From contig CBDDPZ010000008.1 of the NCBI GenBank assembly GCA_965232575.1, forward strand, positions 124,001-188,000: 64,000 bases of DNA. The letters are read 5' to 3'. The DNA comes from Bin5 sp965232575. GTDB lineage: Bacteria; Chloroflexota; Anaerolineae; Caldilineales; Caldilineaceae. This document shows, in pieces, positions 52,657 through 61,210 of this stretch. The position numbers were made by a program, and so were the translations under genes. Numbering within the stretch: position 1 is the first letter of the stretch; every line of letters starts with the position of its first letter. The notes beneath the pieces were generated by a model. That model searched no databases and was not told where the DNA came from. It worked only from the letters and a program-made list of their open reading frames with translations.

Positions 52657-52992
52657 TCAAGGACCTTTCGCTTTCAACGTTTCATAGCTGGTTATCCATC
52701 TGGGCGGCATGAGGGCGCGGGAGAAGTCGCCGAAGGCGCCGCCAGTGTTCACCCGCTTTGTTCGGCATGTCGTTGCCACAGACAGTCTTTCTTGAACATG
52801 CGCGACCTGCACGCGAACTTTCGGGCGATCGATCACGCCAAGCGACTCACCCGTATCTGGATCTTCAATACCCTCAGGCTCCAGAATATCGAAGCGCATG
52901 CCCACAACGACTCCCTGTGCGGAGCCTACGTTGAGCGCGATTTCACGAGAGTTAAGAACTTGTGCGACTTTGCCGCGAATCGGGTCCGTCAT
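52657..52992 (-). CDS. Small conserved-type protein between helicase and methylase
   Basis: This 111-residue protein reads RGKVAQVLNSREIALNVGSA, then QGVVVGMRFDILEPEGIEDP and IDRPKVRVQVAHVQERLSVA. It is a beta-rich protein resembling the C-terminal domain of FlgT-like proteins that occurs as a stand-alone gene. As given it ends KAKGP. A one-base shift at about 52658 would continue VLDEEASYVKTGDLDIQVIA into the frame of the methylase gene, so its true end is probably shifted. Its presence between the two 5' copies of the methylase gene suggests it arrived by insertion or rearrangement. Confidence 0.65.
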   Translation of the reverse strand: MTDPIRGKVAQVLNSREIALNVGSAQGVVVGMRFDILEPEGIEDPDTGESLGVIDRPKVRVQVAHVQERLSVATTCRTKRVNTGGAFGDFSRALMPPRWITSYETLKAKGP

Positions 52993-53068
52993 GGTCTGTC
53001 CTCCGTTGCGTTGTCAGCGAAAAGACTGTTTTGCAACGCTTTTACATCTTCCGGAATAATGTCGTTCC

Positions 53069-53164
53069 AAGAGGGCGCGCAGGTCGAAGCTGTCCAGATT
53101 CTATCGTGTTGTCTGACGCTGGCGCGGCTTGGCTTGACGAGGGTAGCGGGCATGGTCAGTTTTC
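53069..53164 (-). repeat. Truncated duplicate of the methylase 5' end
   Basis: This stretch repeats the start of the methylase gene, MPATLVKPSRASVRQH, with short insertions that break the frame. The similarity stops after CGCCCTCTT. It keeps a better ribosome-binding site (GGAGG) than the copy at 52508, so it may mark the original gene start behind the helicase gene. Confidence 0.75.
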
Positions 53165-53272
53165 CTCCGGCCCGATGAGGCCCAGTGAACAGATGAGTGC
53201 CCAAAAGCGTTCGAGGTTCCTCATGATTTATTCGATCCAAAATAAGTGGAGGATTCCAACCAGCATAAAGTA

Positions 53273-56200
53273 TCACTCGCAATCAATCAACCCCAGTGAA
53301 CAGATGATATGGGGTTCGCGGCGCTCACGTTCGCCGTGAACGATGCAGAGGCGGTCGTCCTCCCGCATTGCGATGACGAGGCCGGCGAGGTCCTCGTCGG
53401 CGATGCCGCTGCGCAGCTGGCGGTTGAGGGTATCGACGGCGGACTGGCGCAGGGGATGGCGGTAGATGTCATCGACCGCGCGGCGGAGGGGATCCGAGTC
53501 GAAGAGCGTGCCCCTGACTTTCTCAGCGTAGTTTTTGAGCCGGTCGTAGGTGCGGAAGCGGGCGCCGGCGGGACGGCCCAGCTGCCCGCCGACCTGTTTG
53601 TCATGGCGGGCGGCGTTTTGCGCGGCCTTGCGGACGAGCGCATAGTGCGTTTCATGGCGGGGCAGGGCGGGCGTGTCGGGTTCGCATTGGGCGGCGCGCA
53701 GGATGTCGAACTGGCTCTCGGTTACGCTGCGGCCTTCATGGTCGAGCCAGACGAGGGCGTCGTTGTCGTGGGCGGTGCGCAGGTAGACGAGCGCGCCGCC
53801 GGGCTGCGGGGGCGCGGTGTTGTTGGCCTTGGAAGCGTGGACGACGGCGGGCATCTCTTCGATAGCTTTCTTGAGGGCGGGGTTGCCGTCGGTGGCGTTG
53901 TTCCAGATCTGGTAGGCGTAGGAGGCGAGATCGACTTCGGTATCGTCGTCGCCGTCGAGGATGCCGGCCTGTTCGTTGTAGAGGTCGTGGACGGCGCGGG
54001 CGTCTTCGTCCTCAAAGAAGGCTTCGTCGGCGCCGACGACTTCGGCGTTTTCGTTAAGCCTTGTGCGCACGCGGGCTCGCAGGCGGATGAGGCGTTCGAT
54101 GCCCTCGGCGGGGAGGAAAGAGTAGCAGAGAATATCGCGCGCTTTCTGGCCGATGCGGTCGACGCGGCCGGCGCGCTGGATGAGGCGGATGATGGCCCAG
54201 GGCAGATCGTAGTTGACGACAATGGCGCAGTCCTGCAGGTTCTGGCCTTCGCTGAGCACATCGGTGGAGATGAGCACGCGCAGCGCCTCTCCGGGCGAAA
54301 CCTGGGCGCGTTTGCCGTTGGCAACGGGGCTGAAGCGCCAGGCCAGCTGCGTCGGGTCGGCGGAGCTGCCCGTTACGGCGGCCAGGTGCGCAACGCCTTC
54401 GGCCTTCAGTTGCTCCTCCAGATATTGGACGGTGTCGGCGAACTGGGTGAAGACGAGCGCTTTCTTGTCGGGATGCTTCTCCATCAGGATCTGCCGCAGC
54501 GCGGCCAGCTTGGCGTCCTGGGCAGGGTCCCAGTCACCCAGTCTGTCCAGAATGGCGCGCAGGGCGGTCGCGTCGGCCAAAAGGTGTTCGTAGAGGGCGT
54601 CGACGAAGAGATGCCGGCCCACCCAGCGAAAACGGTTGTGGTAGCGCGCGTCGAAGTCACGGTAGATCTGCGCGGCGCTGAGGCGGAAATCCTGTTCCGT
54701 GCGCAGGCGGACGGGCAGGGCAGGCCCAGCGTTGTCGTCTTCGCTTTCTTCGTCAAAGACGGCGCCGACCGCGGCGTCGGCGTCCTCGTCGTAGGACTGG
54801 GTATCCAACATGCCGGCATCAACGGTGCCGATGGGGAGGGGCTGGCCGGTCTCGATGGCGTGGAGGAAGATGAAGTTGCGCAGGATGTGCCTCTCCAGCG
54901 ACAGGAGGAAAGCGTGGCCGCTGCTCTCCATGCGTTTGAGCAGGTTGGTGCGGCAGAAGCCCATGAGACGCTTGCCGGCGCGCGAGAGGTCGTCCAGAAT
55001 TCGGGCTTCGATCCGCGTCGGCGGGGCGGCGGGCGAGGCTGCGACGTAGTTGCCGAGGCCGTAGCGGGGCAGTTCCAAGCCGTTGATGGCGGCGACGACG
55101 TCGTCGCTGAAGAGACGGGCGTACTGGTCATCGATCTCGAAGGGCGCGGTGCGGGGCACGCGCACGGGAAAGTAGGAGGGCGTGCCGTCCGCGAAGGTGA
55201 GATACTTGCGCCCGTCTTCGGGGTCGGTGCGGGCGTAGTTGCGCTGGATAAAGCTGCGGGTGCGGCGGACGAGGTAGAGGCGCATCAGCTCGCGCCAGTC
55301 GTCGGCGTGCTCGGACTGTTCGAAGGCGGCCAGCGAACGGAGTTGGGCCTGGTGACGGCGGATGAACTCGGTCTCGCCGATCTCGGCCAAAAGGCGTTCG
55401 GGACGGATGCCGAGGTCCTGTTCTTCCGGCACAAAGAGGCGGAGCTGGCTGGAGAGGTCCTGGTAGGTCTTGTTGTAGGGCGTGGCGGAGAGCAGGATGC
55501 ACTTGCAGTCGTTCTCGCGGATGTATTCGTGGATGGCGCGGTAGGTGCGGCCTTCGCGGTTGCGCAGGTTATGGCTCTCGTCGATGACGAGGAGGCGGTA
55601 GCGGCGCATGTCGGGCAGTTCGCGAATGGCAAGGCTGATGGAGAGCACCCGCGCCCGCAGGCGGTACCGGTCGCGGTAATTTTCCCACATGGGGACGAGG
55701 TTCTTGGGGCAGATGATGAGCGTTTCGAGGCTCTGGTCGTCCTCAAAGATGCGGGCGAGGGCGGTGGCCATCAGGGTTTTGCCGAGTCCGACGACATCGC
55801 CGATGAGGACGCCGCCGCGCTTGTTGAGGTGATGGGCGGCGATCTTGACGGCGGCGGTCTGGAAGTCGAGCAAGGTATTGCCGAAGTCGGCGGGGATGCG
55901 GAATTCGGTGAGGCCGGCGCGCGCCTCCTGGGAGAGATGGTAGGCGATCTTGACGTAGATGTGGTAGGGCGGGATAAGCTCTGCGCGCGCCCAGCTTGCG
56001 TCGATGATGGCGGCAAGCTCTGCGGAGATGTCGATGCACCAGCGGTCGTTCCAGCGTTTTTCAAACCAGGCGGCGAGCTTGCTGCAGGCGTCATGGTCGA
56101 GGATGTCCACGTTCAGTTCGCCCTGTCCAGAGAGGCCGGCCTGGGTCAGGTTGCTGCTGCCCAGGTAGCCGACGATGGGATTGACGGGGTCATTGCGGTG

Positions 56201-56635
56201 CAGCAGGTAGAGCTTGGCATGGAGCGGGTGGGCGAGGAAGAGTTTGACGACGACCTTGCCGGCCTTGAGCTGCTTTGAGAGCCGGCGCAGGCCGGCCTCG
56301 TCCTGGTTGGAGGGGGCGCCGAAGGTAAGCTGCTCGCGGAACTCCGTGGCCAATCTGTTCTTGAGACGCAGCGCGGCCTGGTTGTCGAGCTGGTCTGCGG
56401 TCGTGGTGAGGCTGCGTGCGCGTCGCAGTTCTTCGTGGGGCAGGTTCTGCATACCGACGAGGAGGCGGCAGCAGCTGTCTTCACCGCCGGGCCAATTTTC
56501 GATGCGCTTGTCGATAGAGCGCCAGCCGCGCAGATTGAAGTAGCCGACGCAGAAGTCGGCGCGGTGGGCGTGTTGCAGGGTCTCGGCCAGGGCGTCGCGG
56601 AGGTCGTTGTCGATGTTGTCGAAGATGCGGGGCAT
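53273..56635 (-). CDS. PLD-nuclease/SNF2-type helicase fusion
   Basis: This protein of about 1120 residues has an N-terminal phospholipase-D-like nuclease domain with one HxK motif (HAKLYLLHRND near residue 140) and GYLGSSNLTQAG. The SNF2-type ATPase follows: Walker A GDVVGLGKTLMATALA near residue 275, RLLVIDESHNLRNREG, ILLSATPYNKTY. The second lobe has VLISTDVLSEGQNLQD and LIQRAGRVDRIGQ (motif VI). Such helicases occur with adenine methylases in DISARM-like and related multi-gene defence loci. Here the methylase lies downstream on the same strand. I chose 56635 as start because family similarity begins MPRIFDNID. This large gene is uninterrupted. Confidence 0.9.
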   Translation of the reverse strand: MPRIFDNIDNDLRDALAETLQHAHRADFCVGYFNLRGWRSIDKRIENWPGGEDSCCRLLVGMQNLPHEELRRARSLTTTADQLDNQAALRLKNRLATEFREQLTFGAPSNQDEAGLRRLSKQLKAGKVVVKLFLAHPLHAKLYLLHRNDPVNPIVGYLGSSNLTQAGLSGQGELNVDILDHDACSKLAAWFEKRWNDRWCIDISAELAAIIDASWARAELIPPYHIYVKIAYHLSQEARAGLTEFRIPADFGNTLLDFQTAAVKIAAHHLNKRGGVLIGDVVGLGKTLMATALARIFEDDQSLETLIICPKNLVPMWENYRDRYRLRARVLSISLAIRELPDMRRYRLLVIDESHNLRNREGRTYRAIHEYIRENDCKCILLSATPYNKTYQDLSSQLRLFVPEEQDLGIRPERLLAEIGETEFIRRHQAQLRSLAAFEQSEHADDWRELMRLYLVRRTRSFIQRNYARTDPEDGRKYLTFADGTPSYFPVRVPRTAPFEIDDQYARLFSDDVVAAINGLELPRYGLGNYVAASPAAPPTRIEARILDDLSRAGKRLMGFCRTNLLKRMESSGHAFLLSLERHILRNFIFLHAIETGQPLPIGTVDAGMLDTQSYDEDADAAVGAVFDEESEDDNAGPALPVRLRTEQDFRLSAAQIYRDFDARYHNRFRWVGRHLFVDALYEHLLADATALRAILDRLGDWDPAQDAKLAALRQILMEKHPDKKALVFTQFADTVQYLEEQLKAEGVAHLAAVTGSSADPTQLAWRFSPVANGKRAQVSPGEALRVLISTDVLSEGQNLQDCAIVVNYDLPWAIIRLIQRAGRVDRIGQKARDILCYSFLPAEGIERLIRLRARVRTRLNENAEVVGADEAFFEDEDARAVHDLYNEQAGILDGDDDTEVDLASYAYQIWNNATDGNPALKKAIEEMPAVVHASKANNTAPPQPGGALVYLRTAHDNDALVWLDHEGRSVTESQFDILRAAQCEPDTPALPRHETHYALVRKAAQNAARHDKQVGGQLGRPAGARFRTYDRLKNYAEKVRGTLFDSDPLRRAVDDIYRHPLRQSAVDTLNRQLRSGIADEDLAGLVIAMREDDRLCIVHGERERREPHIICSLGLIDCE

Positions 56636-56716
56636 CGGGGGTGTTGTTCCTCTTGTGGCGGGCGGCGCGGTTGGGCTTGGGTGGCTGTTTGCGTATAGCG
56701 GTATCGGGTAATGCAA

Positions 56717-57207
56717 GCAATAATTGTCGCACAGGCGCGCTGATTTTGCCAGTGAAATTGGGGCGGAAGGCTGCTCCGTACAGGCGGGGATAGACCTTAG
56801 GTGGCTACATCTTGCGGCCCATAGTCATAGGTTCCTGCTTAGACGTAATACAACCATGTGCTGAGAGGTCACGGCGTCCCTAACGTATCAGGGAGTTGCG
56901 CCGGTATCCGGAAAAGGTGCAACCGGCGCCGGCGGTCTCCGTCCGGATGCACTTTGTTTTCCTAATGTAGATCCCAAATAAGATCAAGAGCTTGCGCATA
57001 TCGGCAGAGCGGGCGAGACGCCCGCGATCCCAGGATGCGGTCCGTGTGAAAAGTCTTGGTATCAAATTGAATTCACATTAATTTCGTTGTCTAGCAATTG
57101 GGGTCAGCCGTAGACGGCGGCACTACACGTCTGCCTGCGGAGAAGGGGTGCGGCTTCGGGAAAGCCTGTATTGCGTAATCTTGGCATTATGCGAGTGTCG
57201 CGCAGGC
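56717..57207. other. Intergenic region, no gene seen
   Basis: About 490 bp between the helicase gene and the next operon. I see no gene, clear hairpin or repeat. It probably holds the helicase promoter at its left side. Confidence 0.4.
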
Positions 57208-58152
57208 CTATCGCCGCGTAAGCTTCAAACCAATATAGGCGATGTATAGGGGAACACGATGGGAGACAGGCCAGGCAAAATGGATACGATATGGTGGGTT
57301 GTTCAGCTTTCCATGCCAAGTGCAGAACAGGGGATTCCCGTCGGGGCCGATGAAAGTCAGATCTTTTTCAAATTGACGCTTTTCAGTTTCCGAAGAATCT
57401 GAAAACCAGGCGCTGGTGCCTGTGAAGTGTTCCTGGTAGATCCGGTGACCTTCAGGAGTTCGCCGGCCGCCTGCATCGACTGATCCCACCAAGTCATTCA
57501 GGATTCTCAAGCGAGCGAGAATTCGGTCTGCTACGCCGGGCGCGAAGGGCTGTCCTGACAAATTGCTGAAGCATTCGGCGGAGAAGGTAAGTCTCTGAAA
57601 TTCTCTACGCGATTGACGCTCCATTTGCTCCCAAGAGGCAATTGGCAGCTTGACCTTATGCAGCGCGATTTCCAGTTCAGGGATTTCCCAATAGTTGGGG
57701 ACAGGCACCTCGGTCGCTGCGTCTGAAACAACCCTTACGTATATGGGTGAGAGCTGCCAGTCAGACGGGGCGAAACTTACCAACGCACGGTTAAGCCCGA
57801 TGGCTAAACAGTATGCGGCCTCCCCGACGGCCGTTTCGGTGACGATTTCCCCCCTATAGTCCATATAGAGATCGAAGTCGTGCCGCGCCAAATCTTCCCA
57901 GAAGGGGCCTCGCCTGGTCAGCCACTGCAAGATGGACCTTCTTTGATCTCTTGGCAATCTTTGCAGCGCCTGGTTAAGCGACGTCGTCGGTGTTACCCGT
58001 CTGTTGAGGATGTTTCTGTGAGAGTGCAATTGGAATCCGGAGCGAATTGCAATTCTTCGCATCGACATTATGCGGCTGACGGCTTCTTTGAACGTTATGG
58101 GATCAAGAAGCTGTTCATGGAGCGACAGATCGTTCAGCAGCAGATCCATCAC
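57208..58152 (-). CDS. Third protein of the DUF262/DUF3696 operon, unknown function
   Basis: This 314-residue soluble protein has no named domain that I recognise. Distinct segments are FKEAVSRIMSMRRIAIRSGF, then LNQALQRLPRDQRRSILQWL and TRRGPFWEDLARHDFD. GEIVTETAVGEAAYCLAIGL and VSFAPSDWQLSPIYVRVV follow, and a C-terminal part FTGTSAWFSDSSETEKRQFE ends PYRIHFAWPVSHRVPLYIAY. It overlaps the DUF3696 gene by 4 bp and is last in the operon. With a DUF262 protein and an ATPase as partners, it may be the target-sensing or effector component. That is an inference from context. Confidence 0.75.
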   Translation of the reverse strand: MMDLLLNDLSLHEQLLDPITFKEAVSRIMSMRRIAIRSGFQLHSHRNILNRRVTPTTSLNQALQRLPRDQRRSILQWLTRRGPFWEDLARHDFDLYMDYRGEIVTETAVGEAAYCLAIGLNRALVSFAPSDWQLSPIYVRVVSDAATEVPVPNYWEIPELEIALHKVKLPIASWEQMERQSRREFQRLTFSAECFSNLSGQPFAPGVADRILARLRILNDLVGSVDAGGRRTPEGHRIYQEHFTGTSAWFSDSSETEKRQFEKDLTFIGPDGNPLFCTWHGKLNNPPYRIHFAWPVSHRVPLYIAYIGLKLTRR

Positions 58153-59351
58153 TCGCCCCAGCCTGCAAAGTAGTCAATATCTTTGTCAAACTGGTCGAAA
58201 AAGCCGTCCGGCCAGACGTCTACATTTCCCGAACTGTCAATAACCGGACTCAACGCCTGTGGCGCATCTGAAGACCTGGCTCTAAAGAAGTGCAGGACCA
58301 CCTTTTCTGAGGACAGCCGGCCTACTTTGACCTCTCGACGAATCCCATTGAGAACATGGTCGCTATGTGTCTCTACTATGACCTGTATTCCCGACCGGGC
58401 CGCTTGGGCCAGAAACTGGCCCATTAGCGCCTGTCCCGCAGGATGCAGATGCACTTCCGGATTTTCTACGAGGAGGAGTCCCCCCTTGGGGACCGAGAGT
58501 ACGGCAACCACAATGGGGAGAACTTGTGTTATCCCGAAGCCACAGTGAATTGGTCGAAGATAGCCGGTGTCATTGGATACTCGTATTCCCAATACTACGA
58601 CGTTTGCGTTGGGGACCTGCTGGACATTGACCCCGAAACCAGGGAAAAAGGTGTCCATTCTTGCCTCGAACTGGCGGAGCAAAGTTGGCACAGTATTGGG
58701 TATTCTCAGCCCTTCGCCGACTTGGCCATCCCGACCCCGATAAAGAACGCTAATTGCGTTTTCGCCTCGAGAGCCGACCCTGGCCAACGAATGATGACTT
58801 GGAAAGTCTTCTCCGCTTGAGACTCCCCAAGCTCCCGTCCGTATGCCAGCGAATTCATCCTCTAAGGGATAAACTTCCCTTGGGCCTTCTCTCTCAGCTG
58901 TTATATAGGTCAGGTCTCTAATTCGGTCTACCAGTGGCGGAATCGTGCCTTCAAGATCTGAGGGAAGTAAGAATCGCAGATCGCCAGGATGATCGACTGC
59001 CTTGCCGTCGACTTCCACTTCTGCTACCTTCAGAGACATATCGCTCCGATCACCATAGAACGACCAGCTACAACGAGCATCTTCGTCTGCCAGACCGATC
59101 TTAAAGCTGTTTCGGCCATGCACCTGATCAACAACGTCGGTCACCGTCCCTAGCTTTACAACATCTCCGTTAAGTAGGATTCGAGGAGACCACTCGTCTT
59201 CCTGCATTGTCTGGTGCAACAGAACCAGGCTATGCAGGACTGAAGACTTGCCGGACGCGTTTATCCCTGACAGCAGGGTCAAGTGACCTAAGGGGAGACG
59301 CAGCTTCTCAAAACACTTGAAAGTTCTGAGGTCAAGCTGTCTAAGCACCAA
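58149..59351 (-). CDS. DUF3696-type AAA ATPase
   Basis: This 400-residue ABC-type ATPase has Walker A LLSGINASGKSSVLHSLVLL (residues about 26-45), an ABC-like signature region GFGITQVLPIVVAVLS, Walker B LLLVENPEVHLHPAGQ and H-loop VIVETHSDHVLNGIRREV. The C-terminal segment WPDGFFDQFDKDIDYF matches DUF3696. Such ATPases occur in bacterial defence loci. It overlaps the DUF262 gene by 11 bp on one side and the 314-residue gene by 4 bp on the other. All motifs are intact. Confidence 0.9.
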   Translation of the reverse strand: MVLRQLDLRTFKCFEKLRLPLGHLTLLSGINASGKSSVLHSLVLLHQTMQEDEWSPRILLNGDVVKLGTVTDVVDQVHGRNSFKIGLADEDARCSWSFYGDRSDMSLKVAEVEVDGKAVDHPGDLRFLLPSDLEGTIPPLVDRIRDLTYITAEREGPREVYPLEDEFAGIRTGAWGVSSGEDFPSHHSLARVGSRGENAISVLYRGRDGQVGEGLRIPNTVPTLLRQFEARMDTFFPGFGVNVQQVPNANVVVLGIRVSNDTGYLRPIHCGFGITQVLPIVVAVLSVPKGGLLLVENPEVHLHPAGQALMGQFLAQAARSGIQVIVETHSDHVLNGIRREVKVGRLSSEKVVLHFFRARSSDAPQALSPVIDSSGNVDVWPDGFFDQFDKDIDYFAGWGE

Positions 59352-60438
59352 GAACCTCCCTGAACATGCTACCGGCCATCTCGAAGCGTCGCTTCACCTT
59401 AATTGTCTGGTTGGTACCCAATGAGATGGCATCGTTGAAATCTTCGGCCTCAAGCAGACTGTAAAATGCCGACAATATGGCTTTTTTTTGGGAATGGACT
59501 ACGGCTTCTTCATATTTGGCAAGGCCGGTGCACATTACGTCCCACAAAGAGGCGTTGATGGGGGCGCGGCGGCCGTCTTGCTCTTGGTTGTGCTTACGGA
59601 ATGCGTAGAGACCAAAAAGGTGCAAGTTGTTGGATAGGCCAGTGCGCAGAAGATTGGAGAGATTGTCGAGGTTTTCAGGACTGAGAGAATTCATTTTCTT
59701 GAGGGTTTGGGCTAAGAAAAGATCCATATCTCCACGGTAGTTTTCGAGAGAAAGTAACTCGAATGCGCAGAAGCGGTTTATGAATTCACGATCCCTCATC
59801 TGACGCCGATTCAGGCTGCTTCCCGTAGCCTCCAGAAACAAACAATTTTCCGCCTCTTCTCTCAAGAAACGTGTGCCTGGACCCATATATAGGCTATTGC
59901 GCATTTGTTGGCGTGTCAATGGAACTCCACTATTCACACGTTCAAATATATCCAGACGTGCCCTTTCGTGTGCTTTGGCGTCTATAACGTACAGAGTCAG
60001 ATTGCAGTCCTCGATCCGATTCTGAAGTTTGTTTTCCAGTTCTCCGAATCGTTTCCCATCTAGTTGAGGCTGGTGGGGGAGTCGAAGCCGCAACCCGCCC
60101 TCAACGAAATTCCGAAAGGTAGACAACCTCTGTAGCCCATCAACAACAACCATTGTCCCATCTTCATTTTCTGCAATATAGAAAACGGGGAGCGGTATTC
60201 GCATCAGGACCGACTCGATAAGCTTGCTCTGTTCAGCCGGAGTCCATATAAAGTCCCGCTGAAAATCGGGATCCATAATGAACTGCTCTCGCGTAATTCT
60301 ACGCAGGACATCGTGGATGGTGCGGCTTTCATTGCGTATCATCATCGTATCCAGGGGATACACGCCAAGTGTCTCGTCTTCAGGACTTCCTAAGCCTTCT
60401 ATTGACTCAAGTTCAGGCGCACTTTGGTGGATAGTCAT
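59341..60438 (-). CDS. DUF262 domain protein (ParB/Srx-like fold)
   Basis: This 365-residue protein opens the operon behind a strong GGAAGGAGG site. The DUF262 core includes MDPDFQRDFIWTPAEQSKLI, ESVLMRIPLPVFYIAENEDG and the (D/N)GxQR motif VVDGLQRLSTFRNFV (residues 100-104). RLDIFERVNSGVPLTRQQMR follows. DUF262 is shared with GmrS and related nucleotide-dependent restriction proteins, where the DGQQR motif is needed for NTPase/DNase activity. There is no DUF1524 HNH domain here, so cleavage may depend on partners. All key residues except the second position of DGQQR (Leu) are standard. Confidence 0.9.
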   Translation of the reverse strand: MTIHQSAPELESIEGLGSPEDETLGVYPLDTMMIRNESRTIHDVLRRITREQFIMDPDFQRDFIWTPAEQSKLIESVLMRIPLPVFYIAENEDGTMVVVDGLQRLSTFRNFVEGGLRLRLPHQPQLDGKRFGELENKLQNRIEDCNLTLYVIDAKAHERARLDIFERVNSGVPLTRQQMRNSLYMGPGTRFLREEAENCLFLEATGSSLNRRQMRDREFINRFCAFELLSLENYRGDMDLFLAQTLKKMNSLSPENLDNLSNLLRTGLSNNLHLFGLYAFRKHNQEQDGRRAPINASLWDVMCTGLAKYEEAVVHSQKKAILSAFYSLLEAEDFNDAISLGTNQTIKVKRRFEMAGSMFREVLGA

Positions 60439-60825
60439 TTTGCCTCCTTCCGATGTATGGCTGGCTATGCTGTTCCTCAGTCATCCCCGAATTGTTCGAG
60501 CGCCAGTCCCTACGCCGATTTTCTTCAAAAGCAGGATACTTCCTACTCAACATTATCAGTGCTACGCTCAAAAGTGAACTTACCCTTGCTTAGTCATCGC
60601 GCCAAGATTCATGGCTTGTCCTGGCTTCGCTCCAGACATCTCATGGAACGTTTTCGGCTTATTTTCAGATTGCATGAACGATGATATAACATCGGGCATG
60701 GAGAACCAAGAGTGACCTGTTCTTAGCCTAGGGCAATCGCGTCCGAATTAGGATTAGGGGAGTCTGCGGTTGGCCCAAACTGCTCAAACATGAGGATGGA
60801 GAAAACTGAGGAGGGAGGATATGGG
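60439..60825. other. Intergenic region upstream of the DUF262 operon
   Basis: It holds the AAGGAGG ribosome-binding site of the DUF262 gene at its left end and AT-rich sequence likely to include the operon promoter. No gene is supported. Confidence 0.45.
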
Positions 60826-61071
60826 ATGGGTGGAAAGAGGGTGAAGTATTCCAGCTAGGCTGCGCCGGAGCCGCTGTCGGCGATGCGGGAGATTGCGCGC
60901 GGTGAGGGGCGATAGTTCCAGGCGGTGATGGAGGAGGCGATGGAGGCGTATATTGCGAACCGGAAGCGGGAGAAGCCGCGGCCGGAGGTGATGGCGCATT
61001 TCCGGGCCAGCGTGGAGCGAAACCGCCGGCTGATGGAATTGCCGGGGTTCGCTGAGGTTTGCCTGAACTGA
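60826..61071 (+). pseudogene. Decayed copy of the RHH antitoxin (two stop codons)
   Basis: This 82-codon reading frame aligns with the antitoxin at 43661: MGGKRVKYSS-stop-AAPEPL, then REIARGEGR-stop-FQAVMEE and PRPEVMAHFRASVERNRRL. Both stops are TAG, at 60856-60858 (CAG in the intact copy) and 60931-60933 (CAT in the intact copy). The preceding GGAGGATATGGG is also shared. No doc gene follows, so this is an orphan relic of a second module. Confidence 0.85.
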
Positions 61072-61210
61072 GGCTTTCAAGTGCACAGCCGGGCTCTGTT
61101 TGAAGGGCCTCTGAGAATTTTTACTTCTTCCACGCAGGGCCACGAAGAAGAGACAACTGCAGGTAACGGTAATGAACTGGGAATCAATTGGGGCAAGAAG
61201 CAATCGGGAC

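Noticed and set aside
53309..56278. Very long plus-strand open frame opposite the helicase gene
   Set aside because: 989 codons are open, but the translation is Gly/Ala/Val/Asp-rich without motifs, while the minus strand has complete helicase motifs. GC-rich codon use keeps the opposite frame open.
60826..61071. Stop-codon (TAG) recoding, because two genes have internal TAG at conserved sense positions
   Set aside because: Many intact genes in the window end in TAG (nuoB, nuoCD, nuoI), and the replaced residues differ (Gln, His, Trp). Ordinary decay is simpler.
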